Assembly: GCA_021613375.1 (NCBI GenBank)
Contig: CM038714.1
Location: forward strand, 42,729,123-42,793,122
Origin: Megaleporinus macrocephalus
Taxonomy: Eukaryota; Chordata; Actinopteri; Characiformes; Anostomidae
Reading direction: 5' to 3'
Length of the DNA: 64,000 nucleotides
Under the pieces are notes generated by a model, which was not told the DNA's origin, did not search any database, and was given only the letters and a program-made list of their open reading frames with translations. Shown piece after piece: positions 33,430-43,404 of this stretch; the first letter of the stretch is position 1, and each line of letters opens with the position of its first letter. Position numbers and translations under genes: made by a program.

Positions 33430-34130
33430 CTTCTCAAAAAAGGTTAGTGTGAATCATGTCCCAATGCAAACACCTTTAAGAAGGCCTCTGAAGGCGTGTT
33501 ATAGAGAGACATTAAGCTGTAAGGGGCGAAACAGCATAGCTAAAGAGCTGGGTTTACATCATGTTTAGACAAACCGTCTACATATGAAGAAAATTCAGGA
33601 CAGCTGATAATCTCCAGTAGTAGTAGGCATCCTGTTAAGGACACTCCAAGAACGTGCATTCCAGAGAAGGTGAGAGTGAACCAACAACACAATCCCAAAA
33701 CCTCTTCCCCAGCTTTGAAGCATGGTGGTGGGAGCATCGTGATCTAGGGCTGCTTTGCTGTCTTAGGGCCTAAATGCCTTGCAATCGTTAAGCTAGCAAT
33801 GAAGTCAAAGATGTATCAAAACATTTTACTGAAGTATGTATGGGCAGCAGCCCATTACCTTAAGCTGAAGAGATGTTGGGTGAAAGCTGATGACCTGAAA
33901 CACTTTGGCAGGGAGGAATAGTCCAGAATTCCACCACAACACTGAGCAAAGGTTTTTTCTGCTAGAGGAGGATCCACAGGTTATAAAATGGGTTCAAGGG
34001 TTCACTTAGATTTTATAGCCAGCAAAGTTTACTCAATGAGCTCAATGAAAGCTCAATTTGTTTTATTTGTTTAGTTTGATTGTTTTTGGATACTGTGTAA
34101 AGTCGGAGAACAACCTTCATGTATTTCATT
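33430..34130 (+). pseudogene. Tc1-type transposase relic (plus strand)
   Basis: The stretch 33718-33768 reads KHGGGSIVI, a stop (TAG at 33745-33747), then GCFAVLG. In working Tc1 transposases this is the GGGSIMIWGCF motif, so the stop replaces the conserved tryptophan codon. Upstream, CTCCAAGAACGTGCATTCC and CAACAACACAATCCC are remains of the preceding part. Downstream, GGGAGGAATAGTCCAGAATT and ATAAAATGGGTTCAAGGGTT mark the C-terminal end and 3' flank. Frameshifts and gaps occur on both sides. It is a dead copy; no duplication or terminal repeats were delimited. Confidence 0.75.
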
Positions 34131-34259
34131 TCTAGTTAGGTATTCATTTTTCAGGAGATATGCCCAAGAAGAGTAAATATTAGATAAGTCTTTAGATAAG
34201 CTTTGTGAAAACAATAGAATAAAGGGAAAATGTGAACCCTGTGTAATTTTTTTCTTGCT

Positions 34260-34400
34260 ATAGCAAAATTTTGACTTACTCTTAATGTAAATTAATGTAA
34301 GATTTTAGTCCAAGCATTTTTGGAGCATTTCTATTCACCACAAAATGTTCACACAATGTAAAAGAGCAGTGGCTGACCTCAAATGATGTAGAAAATCAGG
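34260..34400 (+). repeat. Dispersed repeat (family C)
   Basis: TAGTCCAAGCATTTTTGGAG, TTCTATTCACCACAAAATGT and CACACAATGTAAAAGAGCAG align with 12930-13090 and 46510-46680. Confidence 0.6.
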
Positions 34401-34629
34401 AAAAAACACTCTTTATTTGCATAGACCCCAACAGTTAATCCATAGATGTTCAAATTACTAACGAACGATCTGTTAAAACTCTAAATTACTATAAAAAAAA
34501 GGTTTTGGGTTAAGGTTAACGTTAATGTTAGAGTTATGTGATACAAGTGGCACTAGTAAAGTCACTAGTAAGTCTATTATAATGGTACAACATAATTCTA
34601 ATGTCATTAATAGTTAAGAAAAATAATTA

Positions 34630-35067
34630 CACTACATGGGCAAAAGTATGTGGACATCTGACAATTACACCTATAGGAGATTGTGGTACGTCGCATTCAA
34701 AAACCATGGGAGTTGGGCCGCCCCCAATGCAGTTTGTGATGCAACAGAGGATGAGCTAAGCAGTCAGTATCTGTCTATTACTACAAGGTTGAGCTGTTGT
34801 TGCTCCTGGATGCGTCCGTTTCACAGTAATATCACTTACAGTTGCAGATCTAGCGGGACAGACCAAACTGGCTGGTAGCAAAGCAGGCATTCAACAACAG
34901 TGCCATGTTTAAAATCACTGAGCACTTCAGTATGACCCATTACACTGCCGGTATATGCATATGTAGCTTATGTGCCAGGTTTGAAACACCTGTTAACAAT
35001 GAGTGTGGCTGAAACCCTGGAACTCTATAAAATAAACAGGCGTCCACATACTTTTGGCCATACAGTG
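34630..35067. mobile_element. Tc1/mariner deletion derivative with TA duplication
   Basis: The left end CACTACATGGGCAAAAGTAT (from 34630) and the right end, whose reverse complement is CACTGTATGGCCAAAAGTAT (to 35067), are inverted repeats over about 26 bp with three mismatches. TA lies on both sides (34628-34629 and 35068-35069), the canonical Tc1/mariner target. Internal text such as GCGTCCGTTTCACAGTAATA, GAGCACTTCAGTATGACCCA and ACACCTGTTAACAATGAGTG corresponds to the minus-strand transposase region of a larger teleost element, from memory. About 438 bp remain, so the middle was lost and it is non-autonomous. Confidence 0.85.
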
Positions 35068-35142
35068 TATGTTGCTTAACAGGTTGAGCCAAGCTGAAAA
35101 ATTCATACTGGTTGGTAGAGCCTCATATAGCCGACTTTCACA

Positions 35143-35143
35143 G

Positions 35144-35175
<32 letters not shown>

Positions 35176-35182
35176 ATACACA
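35143..35182. repeat. (CA)n microsatellite
   Basis: Pure CA dinucleotides to about 35170, then imperfect CACATA. Confidence 0.9.
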
Positions 35183-35599
35183 CTCAGAGAAGGAGAGAAA
35201 ATCTATTTCTATATTCCTTATCTCTTGCACTCTTAGCTCATCCTCGCATTACTTCACAGACTACAGCACTTGCAAAGCAATCCAATAAAAGGTCTTTAGC
35301 CAGCTGGAGGGCTTTCTCACAAAAAGGTTTCATCGAAAGAAATTCCACTACAACTCTCCTCCAGCGCTTGACCACATTAGACCAAAAAAAATCATCTTCA
35401 GCGTCCGCAGAAAGTGTAACGCCGCAGCCAACATTCAAAGCAGCTAAGGTGGATGTTCTGGTCTGGCCAGGCCGAGTCTGAAACTGTTCTGTCCTTTTCG
35501 AAGCGAATCAGCTATTCAGTTCCTCCAGAGAGTCCACACGGCAAAGCAATCTGTCTTATGAGGAGCTGCCTTATTCTTCTGCCCTGAAGCCACATTACT

Positions 35600-35830
35600 G
35601 CTGCCTTAAAAAAAAAAAAAAAAAAAAAAGAGCACCTGCAAAAGAACGTTTTCCTGCTTATGTCCACAGAGAGACGGCCTACGTTTAAACAGCAAGCTCC
35701 CCCAAGGCATATCTCCCTCGGTTCGGTAATTAAAGGGATTTAAATGACCCTCGAAGACCCGTGGGACCTCTTCTCCTTCACCCAGGTCTGTTATTGAGCT
35801 CTCGAGGGTCCTCAGCAAAAGCGGAGGTCG
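35600..35830. other. A-rich run and following GC-richer block
   Basis: An A run of about 20 at 35608-35629 is followed by repeat-free sequence with CACCCAGGTCTGTTATTGAG. An open frame of 70 codons on the minus strand ends in a polyphenylalanine artefact. Probably the start of the regulatory block that continues to 36.2 kb. Confidence 0.3.
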
Positions 35831-35839
35831 CAGGGGTCA

Positions 35840-36240
35840 ACCCTGGCTGCTTTTCAACAGAAAGTAATTTACTGATAACTTTCCTTTAATGAAATATTCA
35901 AATCGGCCTAATTTTAATTACGAGCCGGGGCCTCCCGGATTCTGAAACTAATCACTTCCAAATTTCGCCGGGTCCTCTGACATTTAGCTCCGTCCTGGCG
36001 CGAAGGAAAATGGAACGCTCTCTCTGAAAAGACTTCATCAGGCGATCAAGGTGTTTATCAACAGTTTTTAATGGGATGAGAAAGAGAATAATGACAAATA
36101 ATCAGACAAAACTGCTGATGCGATTCAGTCGGTTTAATTCGATTAATATGCTTCGCTTCAAGGCGGCGTAAATGAGAGGTATCAGCTATCTGTCTGCCGT
36201 GAGAGTGCACAGAAATTCACTAATTAGTTCGCTTTATTTC
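35840..36240. promoter_or_regulatory. Strong candidate conserved noncoding element
   Basis: About 400 bp of repeat-free sequence alternates GC-rich patches (CGGGGCCTCCCGGATTCTG, TTTCGCCGGGTCCTC) with homeodomain-like AT-rich cores (CTAATTTTAATTACGAG, GGTTTAATTCGATTAATATG, GACAAATAATCAGAC, CACTAATTAGTTCGC). Such alternation, the lack of stop-free splice-flanked frames, and the contrast with neighbouring AT-rich DNA are typical of deeply conserved intronic enhancers. This is the best candidate in the window. Function is inferred from sequence character only. Confidence 0.45.
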
Positions 36241-36654
36241 ACTGAAACCTATACATACTCTACTGAAGTGTACACAATGAGCTGACCTCTGTTCGCACAA
36301 AACACATATCCGTATGTAAGCCGACTGGCTTTCTAGTGCTTTCGCTTCTATCCATTTATCTCTGAAGCGAATGACAAAGATTAGGCCTTCAAAGAACATT
36401 CATCCTGTATGTAATGCATTTTCCACTGTGACATATGCTCCCAGTTTAAATGGCAAGCTTGATGAAGGCTCAACGTCATACTCAGCAATCAGTGCCATAT
36501 GAAATCTTTGCAAGTCCATTTTTAGTTTGGTTTATGTTGTGTATGCCATGTGGAATAGACAGCTTATTTGAAAACAGAATTATTCTCAAAAGGCTAAAAG
36601 CAATGGTTCAAAAACACTTAGAATAAAATCGTGTTACATATAGGGCAGCGCTCA

Positions 36655-37090
36655 TAAGGTTACATGAGAAAGTTGCATTCATTTTTTTTGGCTGAGATCT
36701 TGTATTGAGGACGAAAGAATCAAACTATTCCATCAAATCTTCTCCAGCACATCCCAAAGACTTTCAGTAGGGTTAAGGTCAGAACTCTGGTGGCCAATTC
36801 CTGTTCCAGGATGATTCCTTATGCTGCCTGAACCACTCAATCACAATTTAAGCCTGATGATTATTGGCATTGTCGTCCTGGAATATGCCAGTGCCCATCA
36901 GAAAAGACAAAATCCATAGAAGGGATAACCCAGTCATTCAGTACCATCAATTAGCCAGCCCAATAACATTGTTGAGCCTAGACCTGACCAACTGAAGCAC
37001 CCCCAGCTCATAACACTGCATACAGAGGCTTGTACAGTGGGCACTTTGCATGATTGGTCAACTCTTTTGACATTTTCTTGGGTGAAATGA
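36655..37090 (-). pseudogene. Tc1-type transposase relic (minus strand)
   Basis: On the minus strand 36739-36783 reads SDLNPTESLWDVLEK, the SPDLNPIENLW motif that carries the second catalytic aspartate of Tc1 transposases. Downstream plus-strand text (GATTATTGGCATTGTCGTCC, GTGGGCACTTTGCATGATTG) also matches the reverse of this element type. Stops interrupt the rest. The ends were not delimited; the adjacent 37165 relic is a different family. Confidence 0.75.
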
Positions 37091-37164
37091 TTTACCACTT
37101 CATATCAACTGACTTTGTGGCTTCGTATTTATATTAGAAGGATACAATGCCAGAGTGAGATAGA

Positions 37165-37790
37165 CTATATGGCCAAAAGTTTGTGGACACCTGGCCATTG
37201 CACCTATATAAGCTTACTGGATATCCAAAAATTCTCAAATGGGTATTTTGACATCGCTCCTTGCAGCCATAACAGCCTCCACTTTTCTGGGAAGGCTTTC
37301 CACAAGATTATGGAATGTGTCTACAGGAAATGTGTGATCATTCAGTCTTGAGAGTATTTGTGAGGTCAGGTAGTAATAGTGGATGGAAAGGTCTGGCTCA
37401 CAATCAACATCCCAGTTCATTTCAAAGGTGTTAATTTGGGATTACATCAGGACTCTGTGAATGCTGCTGGAGTTCCACCACGCCAAAGGTTTGTGGACAC
37501 CTGACCATTGCACCAATATAAGCTTATATATCCAAATTCTGAAGACATGGGCATTATGACTCTGCACCTTGCAGCCATAACAGCCTCCACTCTTCTGAGA
37601 AGGCTTTCCACAAGATTATTGAGTGCGTCTACAGGGAATGTGTGATCATTCGGTCTTAAGAGTATTTGTGAGGCCAGGTAGTATTAGTGGATGGAAAGGT
37701 CTGGCTCACAATCAACATCTCAGTTTATCCCAAAGGTGTTCCCAAATGCTGCTGGAGTTCCACCATGCCAAATATATCCAGCCATGTCTT
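37165..37790. repeat. Tandem duplication of about 310 bp in a transposon end
   Basis: TTTGTGGACACCTG(G/A)CCATT, CTTGCAGCCATAACAGCCTC, GGCTTTCCACAAGATTAT and GGTCTGGCTCACAATCAACA occur in order at 37180-37410 and 37488-37720. CTGCTGGAGTTCCACCA closes both copies. Confidence 0.85.
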
Positions 37791-38060
37791 TATGGAGCTC
37801 ATTCTGTGCACAGGGTTGCACTCATGCTGGAGTCAGAAAGGCATTCCTTAAAAAATCACTTGAAACCATATTATGGTCCAAGATGTCTTTGCAGTAGCAT
37901 TAACATGAACAAAGGAACACTGAAAACAGATCCTACCACATTATCCCTCCTCCACCAGCACTGAAGAGGCTTATGTAGATGCCACATAGCCTTATGCACA
38001 CTGCCTTACAGGAAAGTGTTCCCAAATATTACTCCTTCCGAGATCCTACAGCAGCAACAA
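37165..38060 (-). pseudogene. Tc1/mariner-type relic (minus strand) with internal duplication
   Basis: The left edge TATATGGCCAAAAGTTTGTG (37168-37187) is a terminal motif of the same type as the 34630 element. The minus strand encodes FHNLVESLPRKVEAVMAA, which matches the C-terminal HLVESMPRR segment of Tc1-type transposases. The 37165-37480 block recurs at 37485-37790 with about 85 percent similarity by eye. After that, GCCATGTCTTTATGGAGCTC and TATCCCTCCTCCACCAGCAC continue the element once. Many stops break it, and the other terminal repeat was not found. Confidence 0.72.
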
Positions 38061-38064
38061 AATG

Positions 38065-39330
38065 CTCACAGGCTCTTCCAAAAGAACAAGGTTATATTTG
38101 CTTTGAGCTGGCCTACAGATGAGAAAGCCCCAAGAGTCCTGCTCCTGTAGATCAGCATCAGAAGTAAGACTCACGCACACACACACACTACACACTGCAG
38201 TAAGTGCTCAAGTGGCGGGGGGCTGCTCTCTCCGGAGGGCTGTGATTGACATACTCACAAAACCTGTTCAAGGCAAGAAGTGGTAAGTCACTTACTCTGC
38301 ACCAGTGCCACACACAGGGAAAGACTGTGGCATGTTGTAAGCAATATAAATGAGTACATGACTACTGACTGTGCTTCTGGAAGAACAGTTAAGAACATAA
38401 CATTTTTATTTTTTGCTACATAATAACAAAAAAGCCTGTGAGTGAGATGAATTATGGTTTTATATAAGCAACCCACAATTTCTACACAGAAAAAGCACCA
38501 ACGTGTGCACCTGCCAGGTTGTACACGGCTTAGGCAGGGTTAATTATTACAGACTCAAGAGTGAGTACTGAAAAGTTAGACTCGTCAATGCAAGCAGTAT
38601 TCATTCAAAACAATTCTGTGATGTTTGAACCTTATAAGCTTTCCAAACTGATAGAAATGCAATATGGCTCCCACTGTGTGTTGGTAATTAAACTTTAAAT
38701 AAATAAAAATGTATTAATAAATAATATAGTAAATGTGTTATATCATTTATACATGTCACAAATTATTATATATTTTTCAATTCTATATATTGAATTTAGC
38801 AAAAAGTGATCCCTGAAGCAGATGTGTTAACAAATTTTGACTTCAACAAAACATTTAATTCAACAAGGAGCGCCCATTTTGCAGTATAGCATAGCACTGT
38901 ATACACAATTCAGTAAATAATAAAAACTCACAATGAAAAACACAATGAAAACATGATTTTTATGGTACAAAATGGGTGAATCTTGCCAAATATACAATAT
39001 ATACAATTAATTGCAATGCAATTATTTCATTTGCAGATGACGTAGCTATAAGAAAACAAGAGGATAACTAAAACAAGCCCATACTTGACTCTATTTCTGC
39101 TTAAAGGCACTGCATGTACACTGTTTACACAGCCCTGGCTGTGTAAAGAGGTTCAGACTAAACCGCACAACGCTCTTCCAGCCAATCACCAACAAGTCAA
39201 GAGGGGCTACGTGCTGTACTCTAGCATTGTAAAGTAGGGTATATGGCTGAGAAACAGCTAAAGAGCAGAACATCTGAATAACAATAACATGTGAAATTGG
39301 CCTCAAATTCACATTTTGCCATTCCAACCC
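38065..39330. other. AT-rich intronic DNA
   Basis: Contains a short CA run near 38173 and no gene or defined repeat that I can support. Confidence 0.35.
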
Positions 39331-39334
39331 CGAA

Positions 39335-39420
39335 TGGTGCAGCATTTCTGTTCAGGTGCCTGAGGAGTCAGAATGTTACTGCTACACCATTTAAGGTGGA
39401 ATAGGACTTTAGCTTTAAGG
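39335..39420 (+). repeat. Single copy of the 76-bp repeat family (D)
   Basis: GTGCCTGAGGAGTCAGAATG, TACTGCTACACCATTTAAGG and TGGAATAGGAC match the unit that is tandem at 62.8-63.05 kb. Confidence 0.6.
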
Positions 39421-39963
39421 GGAGTTGAACGGCATGAACTAGCATGAGGAGGTTGCTTTGTTTCTGCTGGACAGATGTGTAGCATTAACTTACTTTTGCT
39501 GTTTCATAGAACCAACAGGTCAGTATGGTTTTGTTCTGTTTGCTTATGTTTATGATAGCAACTGGCAACAGTTTGCCAACCTACAGCCATCCCAGAGCTA
39601 TATACACTACTTGCTGTGTTGTTGTTTGATCCAATGTTATACAATGTTTGCGAAAGGCCACAGAGATCTTAAAAAAGGCAAGTTTTCTAGCTTAGCGGCA
39701 TTCGCCATGGCAGTGGGTGCCCATAGATTTGGGGGTGAAGCTTCTCAAAGAGCACTGAAGGAAAGGATATATATATATATTGCTGTTGGGTTCAAATATC
39801 AATATCTCCAGAATCATTTACTCATCATTTAGTGCCTCATTCTCCCCTACTTTGCATTGATCTCTACTTTTTACTGGCCACTCTACTTTTTACTGGCACT
39901 ATAGCTCTGCCTTGCAGACTGTAGTGCATCTGTTGATGTACATTCCTGGCATTTTCTAGGGGT

Positions 39964-40095
39964 GCTCATCCCTGGTCCTGAAGATCTACCACCCTGCAAA
40001 TCTAACACATCTGCTCCATGTGACGGAGGCTTTCGGTGGCGTCTGAAACACGAGCCAGGTGTGCGGGATCTGAGCTCTTCAGGGAAATAGAACCT
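39964..40095. mobile_element. Palindromic MITE fragment (same family as 42974)
   Basis: CATCCCTGGTCCTGAAGATC and TACCACCCTGCAAATC match one arm of the 42974-43136 element; GAGCCAGGTGTGCGGGATC follows. The second arm is missing. Confidence 0.55.
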
Positions 40096-40179
40096 CAGCA
40101 GTAGCACTGGATATGCCCTGCTCTAACCCTTCATCCAAAGGTTAGGTTGTGACCACAGAGTCGTTTCTAGATGGACATT

Positions 40180-40345
40180 CTTGTATGATTGATACCACGT
40201 CTGTCACTACTGAGGTAAGGATGGTCGATCACCATGATCACTAGCAATCCCGTGGTCTGGAACAGGTCAATGATAGGCAGTTTAGAATGTGGCTGGCAGA
40301 TTGTGCAAGAGATTATGCTACAGTTTGTAACTCTACACACAAAGT
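40180..40345 (+). repeat. Dispersed repeat (family B) fragment
   Basis: GTGGTCTGGAACAGGTCAAT, AGAGATTATGCTACAGTTTG and TAACTCTACACACAAAGTGG parallel 30400-30475. Confidence 0.4.
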
Positions 40346-40959
40346 GGAAGTTAAAGAAAGCTGGCCCTTCATTTCTGATAAAATGAACAATTCCTTTGCA
40401 TACAATTGTCCAATAAACAGAATAATATTCCTATTTATGAAACGTAGAACAACTTCTACAGTTGCAACAACAGAGAATGGATGGTAGATGGTAGATGTTG
40501 CAGCCTTAGGTATTTGCCTTTTATAACAGCAACTATTCATCAAGTTAAATGGCTCAATTCGAAAGAATTATATGAATTCCGAGCAGTATGACATGAAATG
40601 CACTGTTCCAGAGAAACATACCAAGTCACAATGGTGGTGATAGAAACCAGACATGTGAAAAATGTAATGTCTCTAAATATGTTACTTGAAATGGTTATAT
40701 GAATGCTCTGCCTGATGCCGGAGACATAGTTTAGGCCTACAACGTATTTTAAGGGGTTTATTTTAATGCATTCGTGGGCAGAATGGGTGGAATTTCCCAT
40801 TAAGAAGCATATGGTAGTCTCAGTGCAACTGCTGAAAAGTGGAGCCTTGGAGTTTTTCCATCATCGTTGCTGTACACTGCGAGTGTGGGTCCCTCGATAC
40901 CACTTGTCAGCTTCTATTAGGGCCAAGCAACAGCTAAAGCACTCCCTTGCTAACAAAAT

Positions 40960-41430
40960 ATTTCTACATCTTATGCATGTAAGCAAGAAAATGCACCTGA
41001 AAACGCATCTCAGCCACCCCTGGAGACTCTTCATCCACAAGCAATCCCGCAGGAGTCAGGGCCCTAACGAGAAAAGTGACACCTCAGCCAAGCTAAAAAA
41101 AACTAATAGATCAGTGTCGCTGTGGAAAGGTGCTGATTTGGACCAAGCAGCAGACTCTCTGCCAGCCAAGCCCCAATCAAAGCCTTGGCCTCCTCTTTCG
41201 GGACCAGAAAGAAAGATGTTGAGATGAATGATGGCAGAAGCCTGAGGGATCCGAAAGAGGCCTTTGAAGGAGTCCTCCTAGGATGAGCAGAGCTATGAGA
41301 TAAAAGGCACCCGAGTGCTTTTTAATCACTTTGCCCATTGTGCGTTTTAGCATTAGCATTTGCCCCACGCCCCTTTCATTTGCATTCATCATTGCCGGGC
41401 TGTCAGCTCTTATCGGAGCTTGTCTCCACC
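40960..41430. promoter_or_regulatory. Candidate conserved noncoding element
   Basis: Repeat-free block with GCGTTTTAGCATTAGCATTT, CATTTGCATTCATCATTGCC (ATTTGCAT octamer-type core) and CTTTTTAATCACTTTGCCC. The frame at 40766-41227 (153 codons, plus strand) is the longest non-repeat frame outside 19 kb, but it has no splice structure, domain or match I recognise. I favour conserved noncoding DNA. Confidence 0.38.
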
Positions 41431-41746
41431 CTTTTCATTGGAAGAAGGAAGAAGGTTTTAGAGAGGGACACTCTCTATATATGTGACTACAAAAAGACCT
41501 CTTCTCCACCGCCACGACTGCCAGGTGATAGAAGGGATCGAAACAGTGTGACAAAAAGCTGGTGCCATGAAGCCCTTTTTCAGTCATAGAACTCATTAAT
41601 CATACAAAAGTCCATGGCGGAGCTGAGTAAACGTGTGCTGGACGTGTCGGTTTGCATTCATTAAGAATGACTGGGGTTAATCCAGTACACAGATATCCAA
41701 ATTAATCTTGGGTTTCTTCACATATTAAAGTGTTTTATTATTTTAT

Positions 41747-41860
41747 TCAAGATTCAAGAGTTTTATTGTCATATGCACAGCAGAAACAGTACAATAACAG
41801 TTACACTGTACAATGAAAGTCTTACCTTGCTGTTCCTCCATTCACCAATAGATAAAGATA
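41747..41860 (-). mobile_element. LINE 3' tail, minus strand
   Basis: ATTCAAGAGTTTTATTGTCA and TATGCACAGCAGAAACAGTA, read in reverse, form a 3' tail type common to fish non-LTR retrotransposons (TGACAATAAAA...). It abuts an A/T-rich spacer and then the inverted second copy. Confidence 0.65.
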
Positions 41861-41943
41861 ACAAAAAAAAAAAAATATATATATATATATCTTTATCTTT
41901 ATCTATTGGTGAATGGAGGAACAGCAAAGTAAGAATTTCATTG
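41811..41943. repeat. Fold-back hairpin, 40-bp arms with one mismatch
   Basis: The left arm 41821-41860 is complementary to the right arm 41894-41933 at 39 of 40 positions. Pairing continues at about 8 of 10 positions into 41811-41820 and 41934-41943. The 33-base loop is A-rich then (AT)n. Confidence 0.93.
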
Positions 41944-42075
41944 TGTATATATATATGTGCAAACAGTCACTTTACATTTTATTCTTCTATTGTATTATAA
42001 GACTTTATATATGTGCCACAGTCACTTTATATTTTATTCTTCTATTGTGTTATAAGACTTTACATATGTGTACAT
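41894..42075 (+). mobile_element. LINE 3' tail, plus strand, with a 55-bp tandem duplication
   Basis: AACAGCAAAGTAAGAATTTC then ATTGTG is the plus-strand form of the tail seen in reverse at 41747-41860. CAGTCACTTTACATTTTATT and the rest of a 55-bp unit starting at 41964 recur from 42019 (CAGTCACTTTATATTTTATT) with a few changes. Confidence 0.65.
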
Positions 42076-42193
42076 ATCGCAAATTTCTTTTGACATATAT
42101 TAGTCAATGACCTATAAAAACATGCTGTTTAATGCTAAGGGATGAAGAGAGGTTGGAAAACAGTCATGTGAAATGTAATACTGACTGTCTTTG

Positions 42194-42525
42194 TGTCACA
42201 TCCTGTCTGTGTTCTTGTTTACCTCGTCCTGTCTTTGCCATGTGCGTCTGTCTTTGTGTTCGTTCCCCAGCCACGTGTATCTGTTTTGGTCATGTACCTG
42301 TTCTGTGTTCGTGGTTTCTTCCGTTTGAGCTATTTCTTGTTGTGCGTGTATAATTAAACCCTCTGTTTAGCCCCTGTCTTTGTCCGATACTGTTCCTGTG
42401 TGCGTGTACTGTGGATGTTGTGTTTTTGCGAGCTTGTTGTGTTATGCTCTTGTCACGTGTGGAGTTTAATTAAAAAAACTGCTCTCATATCCAATGTTCC
42501 AGCCTTTGCCTGCTCCAATGCGACA
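42194..42525 (+). mobile_element. Solo LTR with perfect 5-bp target duplication
   Basis: It begins TGTCACATCC and ends GCGACA, flanked by CTTTG at 42189-42193 and 42526-42530. At 332 bp it has the same layout as 29637-29984: CTTGTTTACCTCGTCCTGTC near the start, a TATA-like TATAATTAAAC, then CCCTCTGTTTAGCCC and CTGTCTTTG. No internal genes or second LTR. The sequences differ enough from 29637 to suggest separate, older insertions of one family or of related families. Confidence 0.87.
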
Positions 42526-42973
42526 CTTTGATACATAATGCACTATAAATATAAAAAATATCTGCAGGATATGGGCCTTTTTGAAGAACAGTTTTGAGAA
42601 ATAAACACGGCTGAAGTCTAAAACCAACGTTGAAAATCAATGTTATAGAATTTTGAAATATTGAAGAACTAAAGACAAAATATTTAAGTAATTTGTAGAG
42701 CATTATTTAAATTTAAGCAACTATCACTATTAGTTGGTTTTGACCTGTTGGCTTTTGTACAAATGTTTGCATAAAAATATTAAAGAAATCTGAAATATGT
42801 GTTGAAATATCGAAGACCCTACTCCTCATGCAAGTTGCTATGCTGGTAATATAATTTGAAATGAAAACTTTCTATTGAATTAGAAAGAACTGCAAACAGA
42901 CACATCTTCACTTGTGGTCTCAGTCAGACCCCACTGTTTGTATAGAAATGTTTCTAACAACTAAAGCAAAATT

Positions 42974-43136
42974 GCTCAGTCCTGGTCCTAAACATCTACC
43001 ACCCTGGAGAGTTCAGGTTCAACACACATACCTGACTCTTATAGTCAGATGCTGCGGAAGGCCTTGATCACGTGTGCTAGATTATGGTTGGAGAGGAACT
43101 CTGCAGGGTGGTGAATCTCCAGGACCAGGGTTGGGC
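42974..43136. mobile_element. Palindromic MITE, about 163 bp
   Basis: The left arm (GTCCTGGTCCTAAACATCTA, CCACCCTGGAGAGTTC) and right arm (GAACTCTGCAGGGTGGTGAA, TCTCCAGGACCAGGGTTGGG) are inverted copies of each other at roughly 80 percent by eye. I recognise this as a highly abundant teleost MITE; its superfamily is unclear. A one-arm copy is at 39964. Confidence 0.75.
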
Positions 43137-43319
43137 ACCCCTTAACGAAAGTGTTTGTTTATCAACATTCTGAAAGTCAGATGTGTGTTAAATCACATAA
43201 ACCTCGAAAACAAAGATACAACCCTATTTCAACCAAATCTCATATCCCAGCTGCACGCATTAAACAAATGTCAAATGTGTTTTTTATATATGTCTTAATT
43301 ACAACAATAACTATAACTA

Positions 43320-43323
<4 letters not shown>

Positions 43324-43402
<79 letters not shown>
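43324..43402. repeat. (AT)n microsatellite, about 79 bp
   Basis: Uninterrupted AT dinucleotides preceded by short TATAAC repeats. Confidence 0.95.
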
Positions 43403-43404
<2 letters not shown>

